Below are positions 44,097 to 53,064 of a DNA stretch of 64,000 nt, in pieces; position 1 is the first letter of the stretch; every line of letters starts with the position of its first letter. The position numbers and the translations under genes are program-made. The stretch comes from Sphaerisporangium sp. TRM90804 (GTDB taxonomy: Bacteria; Actinomycetota; Actinomycetes; Streptosporangiales; Streptosporangiaceae): contig NZ_JARWAC010000038.1 of assembly GCF_029846175.1 (NCBI RefSeq), positions 1 through 64,000 of the forward strand, written 5' to 3'. Below the pieces are notes generated by a model, which saw nothing but the letters and a program-made list of their open reading frames with translations, had not been told where the DNA came from and searched no databases.

Positions 44097-45470
44097 GTGA
44101 GACCCGCGCGAGCGCTCGCCGTCCTGATCACCGCGATTCTGCCCCTGGCCGCGTGCGGCTCGGGAGGCCCCTCCGAAGCGGGCGGCGTCACCCTGACGAT
44201 CACCGCCAACGCCATCTCCGGCGGCAAGAACGCCGCGACGGCCGACTGGACCGAGGACTGGCTCATCCCGAAGTTCGAGCAGGCGCAGAAGGCCAAGGGC
44301 AGGGACGTCCGCGTGCTGTTCCAGCCCAACGGCGTGGACGACGAGCAGTACAAGACCAAGATCGCCCTGGACCTGCGGTCGGGCGCCGGCGCCGACGTGA
44401 TCGACCTGGACGGCATCTGGGTCGGGGAGTTCGCACAGGCGGGCTACGTCAAGCCGCTCGCCGAGACGGCCGGGCCCGAGGTCGAGCGATGGGAGGGGTG
44501 GAGCCGCATCCCCCAGGCGGTCCAGGGTCTCGGCATCTTCGACGGGCGCAAGTACGGCCTGCCGCAGGGCACCGACGGCCGCGTGCTGTTCTACAACAAG
44601 ACCCTGTTCGCCAAGGCGGGCCTGCCCGCCGACTGGCAGCCCAAGAGCTGGCAGGAGATCATCCAGGCGGGCCAGGCCCTCAAGAAGGCCGGGGTGCCGA
44701 CCCCGCTGCAGATCAACGCGGGCACGGCCATGGGCGAGGCGACCTCCATGCAGGGCGTGCTGCCGCTGCTGGCGGGCACCGGCTCGGAGATCCTCTCCGG
44801 CGGCAAGTGGGCCGGCGACACCCAGGCGGTCAAGGACGTGCTCGACTTCTACCGGCAGGTGTACACCGGCGGCCTGGGCGACCCCCGGCTGCAGCAGGAG
44901 GCCCAGGGCCGCGACAAGTCCTTCCAGCGGTTCGCCGAGGGCGAGATCGGCGTTCTGCTCGAGGGCGACTACTTCTGGCGCGCCGTCGTCGAGCCCAAGG
45001 CCGGCGTGGCGCCCATGCCCGACCGCGACGAGGTGGTCGGCTACGCGCTGATCCCCGCCAAGGAGCCCGGGTCGGGGGTGCGCGGCCAGGACTTCGTCAG
45101 CATGTCCGGCGGCGCCGTCCGCGCCCTGAACCCCAACGCCGAGAACCCCGGGCTCGCCTGGGAGCTGCTGTCGTTCATGCACTCGGCCGAGGCCACCAAG
45201 GAGAGCCTGGCCGGCGAGGCGCGGATCACCTCGCGCACCGACGTGAACGACGAGGTGCTGAGCGGCGACCCGCTGCTGGGCTTCATCTCCGAGAAGGTGC
45301 TGCCGATCACGGCCTACCGGCCCGGCCTGGCCGTCTACCCCCAGGTCTCGACGGCCCTGCAGGAGGCCACCGCCGCGGTCGTGTCCGGGCAGGGGGTCGA
45401 GGAGGCCGCCGCCGCCTACCGGGGCAAGCTGGAACGCATCGTCGGCGGCGCGGCGAACGTGGCCGGATGA
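44097..45470 (+). CDS. Extracellular sugar-binding lipoprotein of an ABC importer
   Basis: This 457-residue precursor has a lipoprotein signal with Cys20 (ILPLAAC) and the periplasmic-binding type 2 fold of sugar-binding proteins (MalE/UgpB group; GADVIDLDGIWVGEFAQAGYV, FYNKTLFAKAGLPADWQPKSW, LLEGDYFW). It should deliver an oligosaccharide or glycoside to the two permeases encoded next. GTG 44097 has GGAGG 6 nt upstream. It is the first gene of a six-gene operon that ends with an alpha-mannosidase, so mannose-containing ligands are likely. Confidence 0.9.
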   Translation: MRPARALAVLITAILPLAACGSGGPSEAGGVTLTITANAISGGKNAATADWTEDWLIPKFEQAQKAKGRDVRVLFQPNGVDDEQYKTKIALDLRSGAGADVIDLDGIWVGEFAQAGYVKPLAETAGPEVERWEGWSRIPQAVQGLGIFDGRKYGLPQGTDGRVLFYNKTLFAKAGLPADWQPKSWQEIIQAGQALKKAGVPTPLQINAGTAMGEATSMQGVLPLLAGTGSEILSGGKWAGDTQAVKDVLDFYRQVYTGGLGDPRLQQEAQGRDKSFQRFAEGEIGVLLEGDYFWRAVVEPKAGVAPMPDRDEVVGYALIPAKEPGSGVRGQDFVSMSGGAVRALNPNAENPGLAWELLSFMHSAEATKESLAGEARITSRTDVNDEVLSGDPLLGFISEKVLPITAYRPGLAVYPQVSTALQEATAAVVSGQGVEEAAAAYRGKLERIVGGAANVAG

Positions 45471-45523
45471 CCGGCCCGGCGCGGGGCCCGGCGGCCCGCC
45501 CGCCGGCGGAGCGGCGCCGGTGA
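45467..45523 (+). CDS. 18-codon mini-ORF linking binding protein and first permease
   Basis: ATG 45467 overlaps the stop of the binding-protein gene (ATGA), and the stop at 45521-45523 overlaps the GTG start of the permease (GTGA). The peptide is Arg/Pro/Ala-rich and has no recognisable fold. It bridges the 49-bp gap, and could carry terminating ribosomes from one gene to the next. Chance overlap is possible at this G+C. Confidence 0.3.
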   Translation: MTGPARGPAARPPAERRR

Positions 45524-46404
45524 GCACCGACGCGGCCGGGCTGGGCAGGCGCAGGGCGGTCGGGTTCGTGCTGCCCGCCCTGGTGCTGATCGGGGTGTTC
45601 CTGGTCTTCCCCGCGCTGTGGACGGTCTACCTGGGGCTGACCGACTTCCGGCTCACCGGCCTGGCGGCGGCCGACCCGAAGATGGTGGGAGCGGACAACT
45701 ACACCGCGGCGCTGGCCGACGAGCGGTTCCACAGCTCCTTCTGGCTGACCGCGCAGTTCGTGGCCGGCTCGGCGATCGCCGGCCAGGCGGGCCTGGGCTT
45801 CGCCGTCGCCTGGGCGCTGCGCGACCGGCCCGGCCCGGTCAAGCGGGCCGTCGAGGGCGTGGTGCTGCTGGCCTGGATCCTGCCCTCCTCGGTCGTGGCG
45901 TTCCTGTGGCTCGCCCTGCTCGACCGCGACCAGGGGACGCTGAACGCCCTGCTGCACACCCCGGGGTTCGCCTGGCTGCTGGACCACCCCATGCCGTCGA
46001 TCATCGCGTTCAACATCTGGCGGGGCACCGCGTTCTCGATGATGCTCTACGGCGCGGCGCTGGCGAGCGTGCCGCCGTCCCACCTGGAGACGGCCAGGCT
46101 GGCCGGGGCGTCCACCTTCCAGCAGCTGCGCGACGTGGTGTTCCCCCACATCAGAGGGCACATCCTGACGAACCTGCTGCTGATCAGCCTGTGGACGTTC
46201 AACGACTTCACGACGTACCAGATCACGGCGGGCGGCCCGGAGGGGCGCTCGGAGATCCTGCCGGTCTACATCTACAACGTGGCCCTCAGCGGCGGGCAGC
46301 TCGGCTTCGGGGCCGCGGTGTCGTTCCTGGTGCTGCTGGTCAACCTGGTCCTGGCGCTGGTCTACCTGCGCCTGCTGCGCGAGCGGAAGGGGGCCGTCGC
46401 GTGA
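45520..46404 (+). CDS. ABC sugar permease (MalF/UgpA type)
   Basis: This 294-residue protein has six membrane segments and the EAA loop of importer permeases near the end of its cytoplasmic region (ETARLAGASTFQQLRDVVFPHIRG, about residue 190). It pairs with the next permease and the ATPase encoded downstream. GTG 45520 overlaps the stop of an 18-codon mini-ORF. Its stop overlaps the next GTG start (GTGA), so the subunits are co-translated. Confidence 0.9.
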   Translation: MSTDAAGLGRRRAVGFVLPALVLIGVFLVFPALWTVYLGLTDFRLTGLAAADPKMVGADNYTAALADERFHSSFWLTAQFVAGSAIAGQAGLGFAVAWALRDRPGPVKRAVEGVVLLAWILPSSVVAFLWLALLDRDQGTLNALLHTPGFAWLLDHPMPSIIAFNIWRGTAFSMMLYGAALASVPPSHLETARLAGASTFQQLRDVVFPHIRGHILTNLLLISLWTFNDFTTYQITAGGPEGRSEILPVYIYNVALSGGQLGFGAAVSFLVLLVNLVLALVYLRLLRERKGAVA

Positions 46405-47267
46405 CCGCCCGCGACCTGCCGGCCCGCGCCGGCCGCCCGGGGGACGGCCGGGTGCGGCACTCGGTGGCGGCGATCGGGCGGGCGACGTTCCTCGCCGCCG
46501 TGACCGGCTTCTTCGCGCTGCCGATGCTGTGGCTGGCCTCCGCCCCGTTCGACGCCCACCCGACGATCACGACCTCGGTGCCGGAGCTCACGCTGGCCAA
46601 CTTCCGCGCGCTGCTCGCCAACCCCTACCTGCTCAGCTCGCTCGGCAACTCGGTGCTGCAGGCGGCGGCCGGCGCCGTCCTGGTGGTGACGCTGGCGGCG
46701 ACGGCGGCCTACGCCCTGTCGCGCGTCAGGATCCCCGGCAGGGACGCGCTGCTGTACCTGCTGCTCCTGCTGTCCTCGGTGGTCACCGGCACCGCGGCGA
46801 TGGTGCCCATCTTCGAGCTGGCCACCCGGCTGAACCTGATCGACACCCACCTCGGGGTGGTCCTCACGCTGTCGGGCGGGCTGCTGCCCGCCGCGATCTT
46901 CATACTCAAGGACTTCATGGACGGCACGCCCACCTCCTACGAGGAGTCGGCGCGGGTGTTCGGCGCCCGCCCGCTGCAGATCCTGTGGCACATCGTCGTG
47001 CCGGTGATCCGGCCGGGCCTGGCCACCATCGCGGTCTGGACGGTCGCCAGCGTGTGGGGCAGCTTCCTCACCCCGTTCATCCTGCTGCGGGACCCCGCCA
47101 AGGCCCCCGGCGCCGTCATCCTCTACACGCTCTACACCGAGGGCGGCGCGCCCCGCCTGGACCTCATCTCCGCCTTCTCCCTGCTGTACTCGCTCCCGGT
47201 GGTCCTGATGTACCTCTTCGTGAGCCGCAAGTACGGCTTCCGCTTCCACGGAGGGATCAAACGGTGA
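46401..47267 (+). CDS. ABC sugar permease (MalG/UgpE type)
   Basis: The 288-residue protein has six membrane segments, an N-terminal basic region and the EAA loop ESARVFGARPLQILWHIVVPVIRPG at about 185. It starts at GTG 46401, overlapping the preceding stop, and ends overlapping the ATPase start. The C-terminus (SRKYGFRFHGGIKR) has the typical GGIKG-like end of MalG proteins, which interact with the ATPase. Confidence 0.9.
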   Translation: MTARDLPARAGRPGDGRVRHSVAAIGRATFLAAVTGFFALPMLWLASAPFDAHPTITTSVPELTLANFRALLANPYLLSSLGNSVLQAAAGAVLVVTLAATAAYALSRVRIPGRDALLYLLLLLSSVVTGTAAMVPIFELATRLNLIDTHLGVVLTLSGGLLPAAIFILKDFMDGTPTSYEESARVFGARPLQILWHIVVPVIRPGLATIAVWTVASVWGSFLTPFILLRDPAKAPGAVILYTLYTEGGAPRLDLISAFSLLYSLPVVLMYLFVSRKYGFRFHGGIKR

Positions 47268-48352
47268 TCTCCCTGCACGGCCTGACCAAGGTGTTCCCCG
47301 GCGGGGTCCGGGCGCTCGACTCCCTCGACCTGGAGATCGCCGACGGCGAGTTCTTCGCCCTGCTCGGGCCGTCCGGGTGCGGGAAGACGACCCTGCTGCG
47401 CACGATCGCCGGCCTGGAGACCCCCACGTCCGGCACGGTGACGATCGGGGCGGCCGACGTGACGTCCCTGCCTCCCGGCAGGCGGGACGTCGCCATGGTC
47501 TTCCAGGACTACGCGCTGTTCCCGCACATGGACGTCACCGCCAACATCTCCTACCCGCTGCGGATCAAGAAGGTGCCGCGCGCCGAGCGGGAGGCCAGGG
47601 CGGCCGAGGTCGCGGCGCGGCTCGGCCTGGCCGAGCTGCTGGAGCGCCGGCCGGGGCAGCTGTCCGGCGGCCAGCAGCAGCGGGTCGCGCTGGCGCGGGC
47701 CATCGCCTGCCACCCGGCCGCCTTCCTGTTCGACGAGCCGCTGTCCAACCTGGACGCCCGGATGCGCCTGGAGGCCAGGACGTTCCTCAAGCGGCTGCAG
47801 CGGGAGCTCGCGGTGACCACGGTGTTCGTCACCCACGACCAGGGCGAGGCGCTCGCCATGGCCGACCGCGTCGCCGTCATGTCGGCGGGCCGGATCGTCC
47901 AGGTCGGCACCCCGGCGGAGGTCTTCCGGCGGCCGTCCACCACGTTCGTCGCCTCCTTCATCGGCTCGACGCCGATGAACCTGCTGCCGGGCGTGGTGCG
48001 GGACGGCGCGCTCCGGGTGGCCGGCGGCGCGCTGCCGCTGCCCGCCGGCCTGGCCGACGGTGAGGAGGTGGTGTACGGGCTGCGGCCGGAGTACACCGAC
48101 CTGTCACCCTCGCCGCGGCCGGACGCCTTCGCCGGGCAGGTCTCGGTCGTGGAGAACCTGGGCACCTCCTCACTCGTGACGCTGGAGGTGACGTCGCCGG
48201 ACGGCGACCATCTGGTCCAGGCCGTCGTCCCGGAGGACGACGGCCCCGGCCGCGACGCCCCGGCCTGGCCGGTGGCCGGTGGCGCCGCGTGGGCGGTCCC
48301 CCGCCATCCCCGCGCGCTGGTGTACCGCGACGGCGCGCTGGTGACCGCGTGA
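47264..48352 (+). CDS. ABC sugar importer ATPase (MalK/UgpC type)
   Basis: The 362-residue protein has Walker A GPSGCGKTT (about 36-44), the Q-loop VFQDYALFPHM, signature LSGGQQQR and Walker B AFLFDEPLSNLDARM, followed by a C-terminal OB/TOBE regulatory domain (about 240-360). Having its own ATPase is notable, because many actinobacterial sugar importers share the MsiK ATPase encoded elsewhere. GTG 47264 overlaps the preceding stop and TGA overlaps the PHP gene start. Confidence 0.92.
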   Translation: MISLHGLTKVFPGGVRALDSLDLEIADGEFFALLGPSGCGKTTLLRTIAGLETPTSGTVTIGAADVTSLPPGRRDVAMVFQDYALFPHMDVTANISYPLRIKKVPRAEREARAAEVAARLGLAELLERRPGQLSGGQQQRVALARAIACHPAAFLFDEPLSNLDARMRLEARTFLKRLQRELAVTTVFVTHDQGEALAMADRVAVMSAGRIVQVGTPAEVFRRPSTTFVASFIGSTPMNLLPGVVRDGALRVAGGALPLPAGLADGEEVVYGLRPEYTDLSPSPRPDAFAGQVSVVENLGTSSLVTLEVTSPDGDHLVQAVVPEDDGPGRDAPAWPVAGGAAWAVPRHPRALVYRDGALVTA

Positions 48353-49656
48353 GCCCGCGGCGGCTGGGCGGGCGGTGGACGCTCGACGACCGGCTGGCCC
48401 GGCAGGTGCACGCCGTGCCCGTCGAGCTGCCGCCGGGCACGCCGGCCTTCACCGTCGAGCTGGCCTACGACCAATCCGCGGGCGTGCTCGACCTGGGGTG
48501 CGAGGGCCCCGCGGGGTTCCGGGGCTGGTCGGGGGGCGCCCGGTCCCGCTACACGATCGCGCCGGGGTGGGCGACGCCCGGCTACCTGCCCGGCGAGCCC
48601 GAACCCGGCGTCTGGCGGGTGCTGCTCGGCCTCTACCGCGTCCCGCTGGAGGGGCTGGCCTACGAGCTCACCGTCACGCCGCACCGCAGGCCCCCGGCAC
48701 CGCCCGGGGACGGCGCGGCGGCGTCTCCCCCGCCGCCGCCGGTCGTCCCGGCCTCGGTGCGGCGCGGGGTCCCCGCGCTGGACGGGATGCGGTGGCGGGC
48801 CGGGGAGCTGCACGCGCACACCGTGCACTCCGACGGGGCGCTCACCGTGACCGAGCTGGCCCTGCTCGCCCGCGCCGAGGGCCTGGACTTCCTGGCCGTG
48901 ACCGACCACAACACCGTCAGCCACCACGCCGAGCTGCCCGCGGTGTCGGCGGCCGCCGGGATCACGCTGGTGCCCGGCCAGGAGGTGACCACCGACCTCG
49001 GCCACGCCAACGCCTTCGGCCCGATCGGCTGGGTCGACTTCAGGGAGCCCGCCGGCGCCTGGGCGCGGGTCGTGCGGGAACGCGGCGGGCTGCTGTCGGT
49101 CAACCATCCCCTGGGCGCCGACTGCGCGTGGCGGCACCCGCCGGGCGAGCGTCCCCGCACGGTGGAGGTCTGGCACTCGGGCTGGTGGGACCGCACCTGG
49201 GGCGCCCCCCTGTCGTGGGCGCAGGCCTGGCGGGACGACCCGGTCTACGTCGGCGGCGGCGACTACCACGGCCCCGGGGGCGGCCACCCGCCCGGCGCCC
49301 CCGCCACGTGGGTGCTCACCGCCGAGGACCCCGGGCAGGCGTGGGGCCGCGGCGCGGGCGCCTCGGCGCCGGACGGCGCGGGCACTTCGGCCCCGGACGG
49401 CGCCGGCTCCGGCCCGTCACCGGAGGCCGTCGTGGCGGGGATCCGCGCCGGGCGCACCGCCGTGTCGGCGGGGCCCTACGGGCCGCTGCTGCTGCGGCAC
49501 GGGGAGGAGTTCCTGGCGCTGGACGCCGACGGGCTGGTGCTGTGGGGCCCGGACGAGCGGCGGGTGATCCGCGGCGACCGCGTGACGCTGCCCGCCCGGC
49601 CGGGCCCGCACCGCCTGGAGACCACCCGCAACGAGGTCATGGCCCTGTGCACCTGA
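48349..49656 (+). CDS. PHP-domain phosphoesterase (CehA/McbA-like)
   Basis: The 435-residue protein has an N-terminal beta-rich domain (about 1-125) and a PHP metal-dependent phosphoesterase domain from about 150. Metal ligands are visible: H155-A-H157, SDG, D186-H187-N188, SVNHPLG and GGDYHGPG. CehA-like PHP proteins hydrolyse phosphoesters or phosphoglycosides. Coupled translation with the sugar ATPase (GTGA at 48349) and the downstream mannosidase suggests it processes a phosphorylated glycan or glycerophosphoglycoside; this is inference. Confidence 0.8.
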   Translation: MSPRRLGGRWTLDDRLARQVHAVPVELPPGTPAFTVELAYDQSAGVLDLGCEGPAGFRGWSGGARSRYTIAPGWATPGYLPGEPEPGVWRVLLGLYRVPLEGLAYELTVTPHRRPPAPPGDGAAASPPPPPVVPASVRRGVPALDGMRWRAGELHAHTVHSDGALTVTELALLARAEGLDFLAVTDHNTVSHHAELPAVSAAAGITLVPGQEVTTDLGHANAFGPIGWVDFREPAGAWARVVRERGGLLSVNHPLGADCAWRHPPGERPRTVEVWHSGWWDRTWGAPLSWAQAWRDDPVYVGGGDYHGPGGGHPPGAPATWVLTAEDPGQAWGRGAGASAPDGAGTSAPDGAGSGPSPEAVVAGIRAGRTAVSAGPYGPLLLRHGEEFLALDADGLVLWGPDERRVIRGDRVTLPARPGPHRLETTRNEVMALCT

Positions 49657-49678
49657 CCGCCGCCCCCGGCCCTCTTCC

Positions 49679-49745
49679 CGGCCCGCGCCATCCCGGCTCC
49701 GCGGCCCGCGCCATCCCGGCGCCCGGCTCCGCGGCCCGCGCCCCG
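49679..49745 (+). repeat. Short tandem repeats in the PHP-mannosidase gap
   Basis: CGGCCCGCGCCATCCCGG occurs at 49679 and 49702, and a third copy (CGGCCCGCGCCCCG) at 49732. The whole 201-bp gap 49657-49857 is a low-complexity C/G-rich string with no coding frame worth naming, ending in the AGGGAGG ribosome site of the mannosidase gene. Confidence 0.5.
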
Positions 49746-49857
49746 TCCGCCGCGCGCCGGCCGGCCCGGCGCCCGCGCCACCACGGCGCCCGCCCGGCCG
49801 CACTCCCCGGGCCGTCCGCGCCCGTCCGCCCGTCCGCGCCCGACCAGGGAGGCACCC

Positions 49858-52608
49858 GTGTCGACCGAGATCGTCGTCGTCCCGCACACCCACTGGGACC
49901 GCGAGTGGTACCTGCCCTTCCAGCGCTTCCGCATGGGGCTGGTGCGGATGCTCGACGAGGTGCTGGACTTCCTTGAGGCCGACCCGGCCTACCGGTTCAC
50001 CATGGACGGGCAGCTCGCCGCCGTCGAGGACTACCTGGAGATCCGGCCCGAGCGCCGCGCCGACCTCGCGCGCTTCGTCGGCGAGGGCCGGTTCGCCGCG
50101 GGGCCCTGGACGATCCTGTCCGACGAGTTCCTCTGCTCGGGCGAGACGCTGATCCGCAACCTGGAGTTCGGGCTGCGGGGGGCGCGCGAGCTGGGCGGCG
50201 CCATGGAGGTCGGGTACCTGCCCGACCAGTTCGGCCACTGCGCGCAGATGCCGCAGATCCTCGCGCTGGCGGGCCTGCCGGTGGCCTGCCTGTGGCGCGG
50301 GGTCCCCGGGTCGGTCGAACGCGACGTGTTCGCGTGGCGGGGCGCCGACGGCACGGTGATCCGCACCCAGTACCTGCCCGGCGGGTACGGCAACGCGGTC
50401 GCCCTGTTCACCGGCCCCGCCGAGGGGCTCGGCGACCGGCTGGACGCCTTCGCGAGCGCCATGCGCCCCTGGCATCCCGAAGGGCCGCTGCTGGCGATGT
50501 ACGGCGCCGACCACTCCGCCCCGGCGGCCGGCATCTCGGCCGCCGGGCTGCGGCTGGCCACGCTCGGCGAGTACCTGGCCGGGCAGCCGGGCCCCGAGGC
50601 GGCGGACCTGCCGGTGGTGGAGGGCGAGCTGCGCTCGCACGCCCGGGCGAACATCCTGCCGGGCGTCATCTCGGCCCGCGTGCCGCTGAAGCGCGTGATG
50701 GGGCGCGCCGAGCGCGTCCTGACCCGCTACGCCGAGCCGCTGTCGGCGCTGTGGCCCGGCGGGGACCGCGGGGCCGGGCGGCGCCTGACCGAGCTGGCCT
50801 GGCGGGGCGTGGTGGCCTGCAGCGGCCACGACTCGATCACCGGCTGCGGGGCCGACGAGACCGCCCAGCAGGTCGCCGCGCGGATCGCCGAGGCCGAGCA
50901 GACCGCGCAGGCCGTGGTCGACCTGGTGAGCTCCACGCTGGCCGCGACGGCGGGGCGCGACAGGATCGTCGTGGTCAACCCCTCGCCGTTCGCCCGCACC
51001 GCGCTGGTGCTCGCCGACCTGCCCGAGACGCGCGCGGGCCTGGCCGCGCACGACGGCTCCGAGGTGGCCACGCAGCGGCTGGCGAGCGCGCCCACGCTGC
51101 TGGACGAGTCGGAGATGGACGATCTCACCCGGCTCCTGGGACGGGTCCACGAGCGGGAGCTGTTCGGCCACGAGATCGCGTCCTGGTCCGCCGAGGGGAA
51201 CGTGTTCACCGTCGTGGTGGGCCGCCACGCGACCACGCGCTACCGGTACGACGACCTCAGGGCCGCCATCCTGTCGGCGGCGGCGTCCTCCCCGGGGCCC
51301 TGGCGGGTCCGCACGCTGGCCGAGCCCGTCGTGACGGTCGCCGCGCGAGTGGAGGTCCCGGCCCTGGGCCGCGCGGTCCTGACCGCCGTCCCGGCCCGCG
51401 ACGGGGCCGCCGCCGCGCCGGGCGCCGCGGGCGTCCTGGACAACGGCCTGCTGCGCGTGTCGGCGGAGGCGGACGGGACGCTGACGATGGTGACCGCCTC
51501 GGGGCTGCGGGCCGAGGGCGTGGGGCGGATCGTCGAGGGCGGCGACGTCGGGGACACCTACAACCACGCGCCTCCGGCCGCAGACCGGCTGGTCGGTGCG
51601 CCGGAGCGGGTGACGGTCACCGAGGTGTGCTCCGGGCCGCTGGTCTGGGTGCTGGAGGTGGCCGGGAGCTACCGCTGGCCGCTGCGGGCCGACGGGGACG
51701 GGCGCTCGGCGGAGGAGGCCGAGGTGGCGGTGACCACCCGGGTGGAGCTGCGCGCGGGCGAGCCCTACGCGCGCCTGACGGTGACGTTCGACAACCCGTG
51801 CCGCGACCACCGGGTGCGCTGGCACGCGCCGCTGCCGCGCCGGGCCCGCGCGTCGTTCGCCGAGGGCCAGTACGCCGTCGTCCGGCGGGGCCTGACCGGC
51901 GAGGGCGGCTGCGGGGAGGAGCCGCTGCCCACCTACCCCGCCTCGGGGTTCGTGGCCGCCGGGGGGCTGGCGGTGCTGCTGGAGCACGTCACCGAGTACG
52001 AGCTGCCGGTCGGGCCCGGCGGGGACGCGCGGGACGCCGGCACGGCCGGGGAGCTGGCGCTGACCCTGGTGCGGGGGGTGGGGTACCTGTCGCGCAACCG
52101 CAACGCCCTGCGGGACGAGCCGGCGGGGCCGCAGATCGCCACCCCGGACGCCCAGTGCGCGGGGACCGTCACCGCGCGGTTCGCCGTCCACCCGCACGAG
52201 GGGACCTGGGACGAGGCGGGGCTGCCACGCCTGGCCGAGGAGTACCTGCTGGATCTGTTGGCGGTTCCCGGATCCGCGGGGGCGGACGCGGCCGGGACGG
52301 GGCCGGACACGGCCGTCGAGGCCGCGCCCCCGCCGGTCGCCCGGCTGGAGCTGAGCGGCGAGGGGGTCGTGCTGGGTGCCCTGCGCGAACGCGAGGGCTG
52401 GCTTGAGGTCCGCCTGGCGGCCCAGCATCCGGTGGCCACCGAGGCGGTCCTGCGGGGTGACTTCGACGTCGCGCGCCTGGCCGACACGCTGGGCCGGCCG
52501 CTACGCCCGCTGGCCGCCGGGGGCGGAGTCGTGCGGCTGCCGCTCCGCCCCTTCGAGATCGCGACCGTTCACGTCGCCCGACCGGCGTCGGCTCCGGCGG
52601 AGCCGTAA
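49858..52608 (+). CDS. GH38 alpha-mannosidase
   Basis: The 916-residue protein begins directly with VVVPHTHWDREW (His10, His12 and Asp14 bind the zinc ion), the GH38 signature. The predicted nucleophile is D123 in GYLPDQFGHCAQMP. SGHDSITGCGADETAQQVAARI marks the three-helix bundle after the catalytic domain, and beta-rich C-terminal domains follow. It hydrolyses alpha-mannosides with retention. There is no signal peptide, so the enzyme is cytoplasmic and acts on imported sugars. GTG 49858 follows AGGGAGG. It is the last gene of the importer operon. Confidence 0.93.
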   Translation: MSTEIVVVPHTHWDREWYLPFQRFRMGLVRMLDEVLDFLEADPAYRFTMDGQLAAVEDYLEIRPERRADLARFVGEGRFAAGPWTILSDEFLCSGETLIRNLEFGLRGARELGGAMEVGYLPDQFGHCAQMPQILALAGLPVACLWRGVPGSVERDVFAWRGADGTVIRTQYLPGGYGNAVALFTGPAEGLGDRLDAFASAMRPWHPEGPLLAMYGADHSAPAAGISAAGLRLATLGEYLAGQPGPEAADLPVVEGELRSHARANILPGVISARVPLKRVMGRAERVLTRYAEPLSALWPGGDRGAGRRLTELAWRGVVACSGHDSITGCGADETAQQVAARIAEAEQTAQAVVDLVSSTLAATAGRDRIVVVNPSPFARTALVLADLPETRAGLAAHDGSEVATQRLASAPTLLDESEMDDLTRLLGRVHERELFGHEIASWSAEGNVFTVVVGRHATTRYRYDDLRAAILSAAASSPGPWRVRTLAEPVVTVAARVEVPALGRAVLTAVPARDGAAAAPGAAGVLDNGLLRVSAEADGTLTMVTASGLRAEGVGRIVEGGDVGDTYNHAPPAADRLVGAPERVTVTEVCSGPLVWVLEVAGSYRWPLRADGDGRSAEEAEVAVTTRVELRAGEPYARLTVTFDNPCRDHRVRWHAPLPRRARASFAEGQYAVVRRGLTGEGGCGEEPLPTYPASGFVAAGGLAVLLEHVTEYELPVGPGGDARDAGTAGELALTLVRGVGYLSRNRNALRDEPAGPQIATPDAQCAGTVTARFAVHPHEGTWDEAGLPRLAEEYLLDLLAVPGSAGADAAGTGPDTAVEAAPPPVARLELSGEGVVLGALREREGWLEVRLAAQHPVATEAVLRGDFDVARLADTLGRPLRPLAAGGGVVRLPLRPFEIATVHVARPASAPAEP

Positions 52609-52623
52609 CCGGCGGCCTCCGCC

Positions 52624-52833
52624 CTACTGGCCGCCCTTCTGCACGTAGCTGCGGACGAACTCCTCGGCGTTCTCCTCCAGGACCTCGTCGATCTCGTCGA
52701 GGATGGCGTCGACGTCGTCGGTGAGCTTCTCCTGCCGCTCCTGCACATCGGGAGCCGCCTGTGCCTCGGTCTCCTCGACCTCGGTCTCCTGACGGCCGGT
52801 CTGCTTCTGTCCGCCGGTGTCCTTCGTCGCCAT
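52624..52833 (-). CDS. pup: Prokaryotic ubiquitin-like protein Pup
   Basis: This 69-residue protein is intrinsically disordered and acidic, with the conserved coiled segment (DDVDAILDEIDEVLEENAEEF) that binds ARC and the C-terminal end VQKGGQ. The final Gln must be deamidated to Glu by Dop before PafA can ligate it. ATG 52833 has GGAGG 8 nt upstream. Unlike the usual layout, neither dop nor prcB adjoins it: a mannosidase gene ends 15 bp beyond its stop (convergent) and a divergent membrane-protein gene lies 231 bp upstream. Confidence 0.96.
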   Translation of the reverse strand: MATKDTGGQKQTGRQETEVEETEAQAAPDVQERQEKLTDDVDAILDEIDEVLEENAEEFVRSYVQKGGQ

Positions 52834-53009
52834 GTGGTACCTCCGCTTGGGGGACGCATCTGACTCATATCTTCCCCGAACCGGGAGACAATTCGCGCGG
52901 ATCGTCCGGTGATCTACGCGAGCCCGGCTGCAGGTGGACCGTCCCGTTAGACAGCCTCCCCGCATCACCGCGTGGCAAATCAGGCAATTACCCCCTATTC
53001 CACCAACTA

Positions 53010-53048
53010 GACAGTGACCCTATCCAATGATTGGATAGGGTCACTGTC
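53010..53048. promoter_or_regulatory. 39-bp perfect palindrome (operator) upstream of membrane-protein gene
   Basis: Two perfect 19-bp arms flank one central base (53029); the centre reads CCAATGATTGG. It begins 162 bp beyond the pup start and ends 16 bp before the start of the downstream gene, overlapping where its promoter should lie. The size and inner dyad fit a TetR-type dimer or dimer-of-dimers site. No regulator gene is adjacent. Confidence 0.75.
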
Positions 53049-53064
53049 CAACTTTGGAGGCCCG

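Noticed and set aside
49417-52428. 1003-residue minus-strand ORF over the alpha-mannosidase gene
   Set aside because: Composition is Gly/Arg/Pro/Gln-rich without motifs; the plus strand carries the complete GH38 enzyme.
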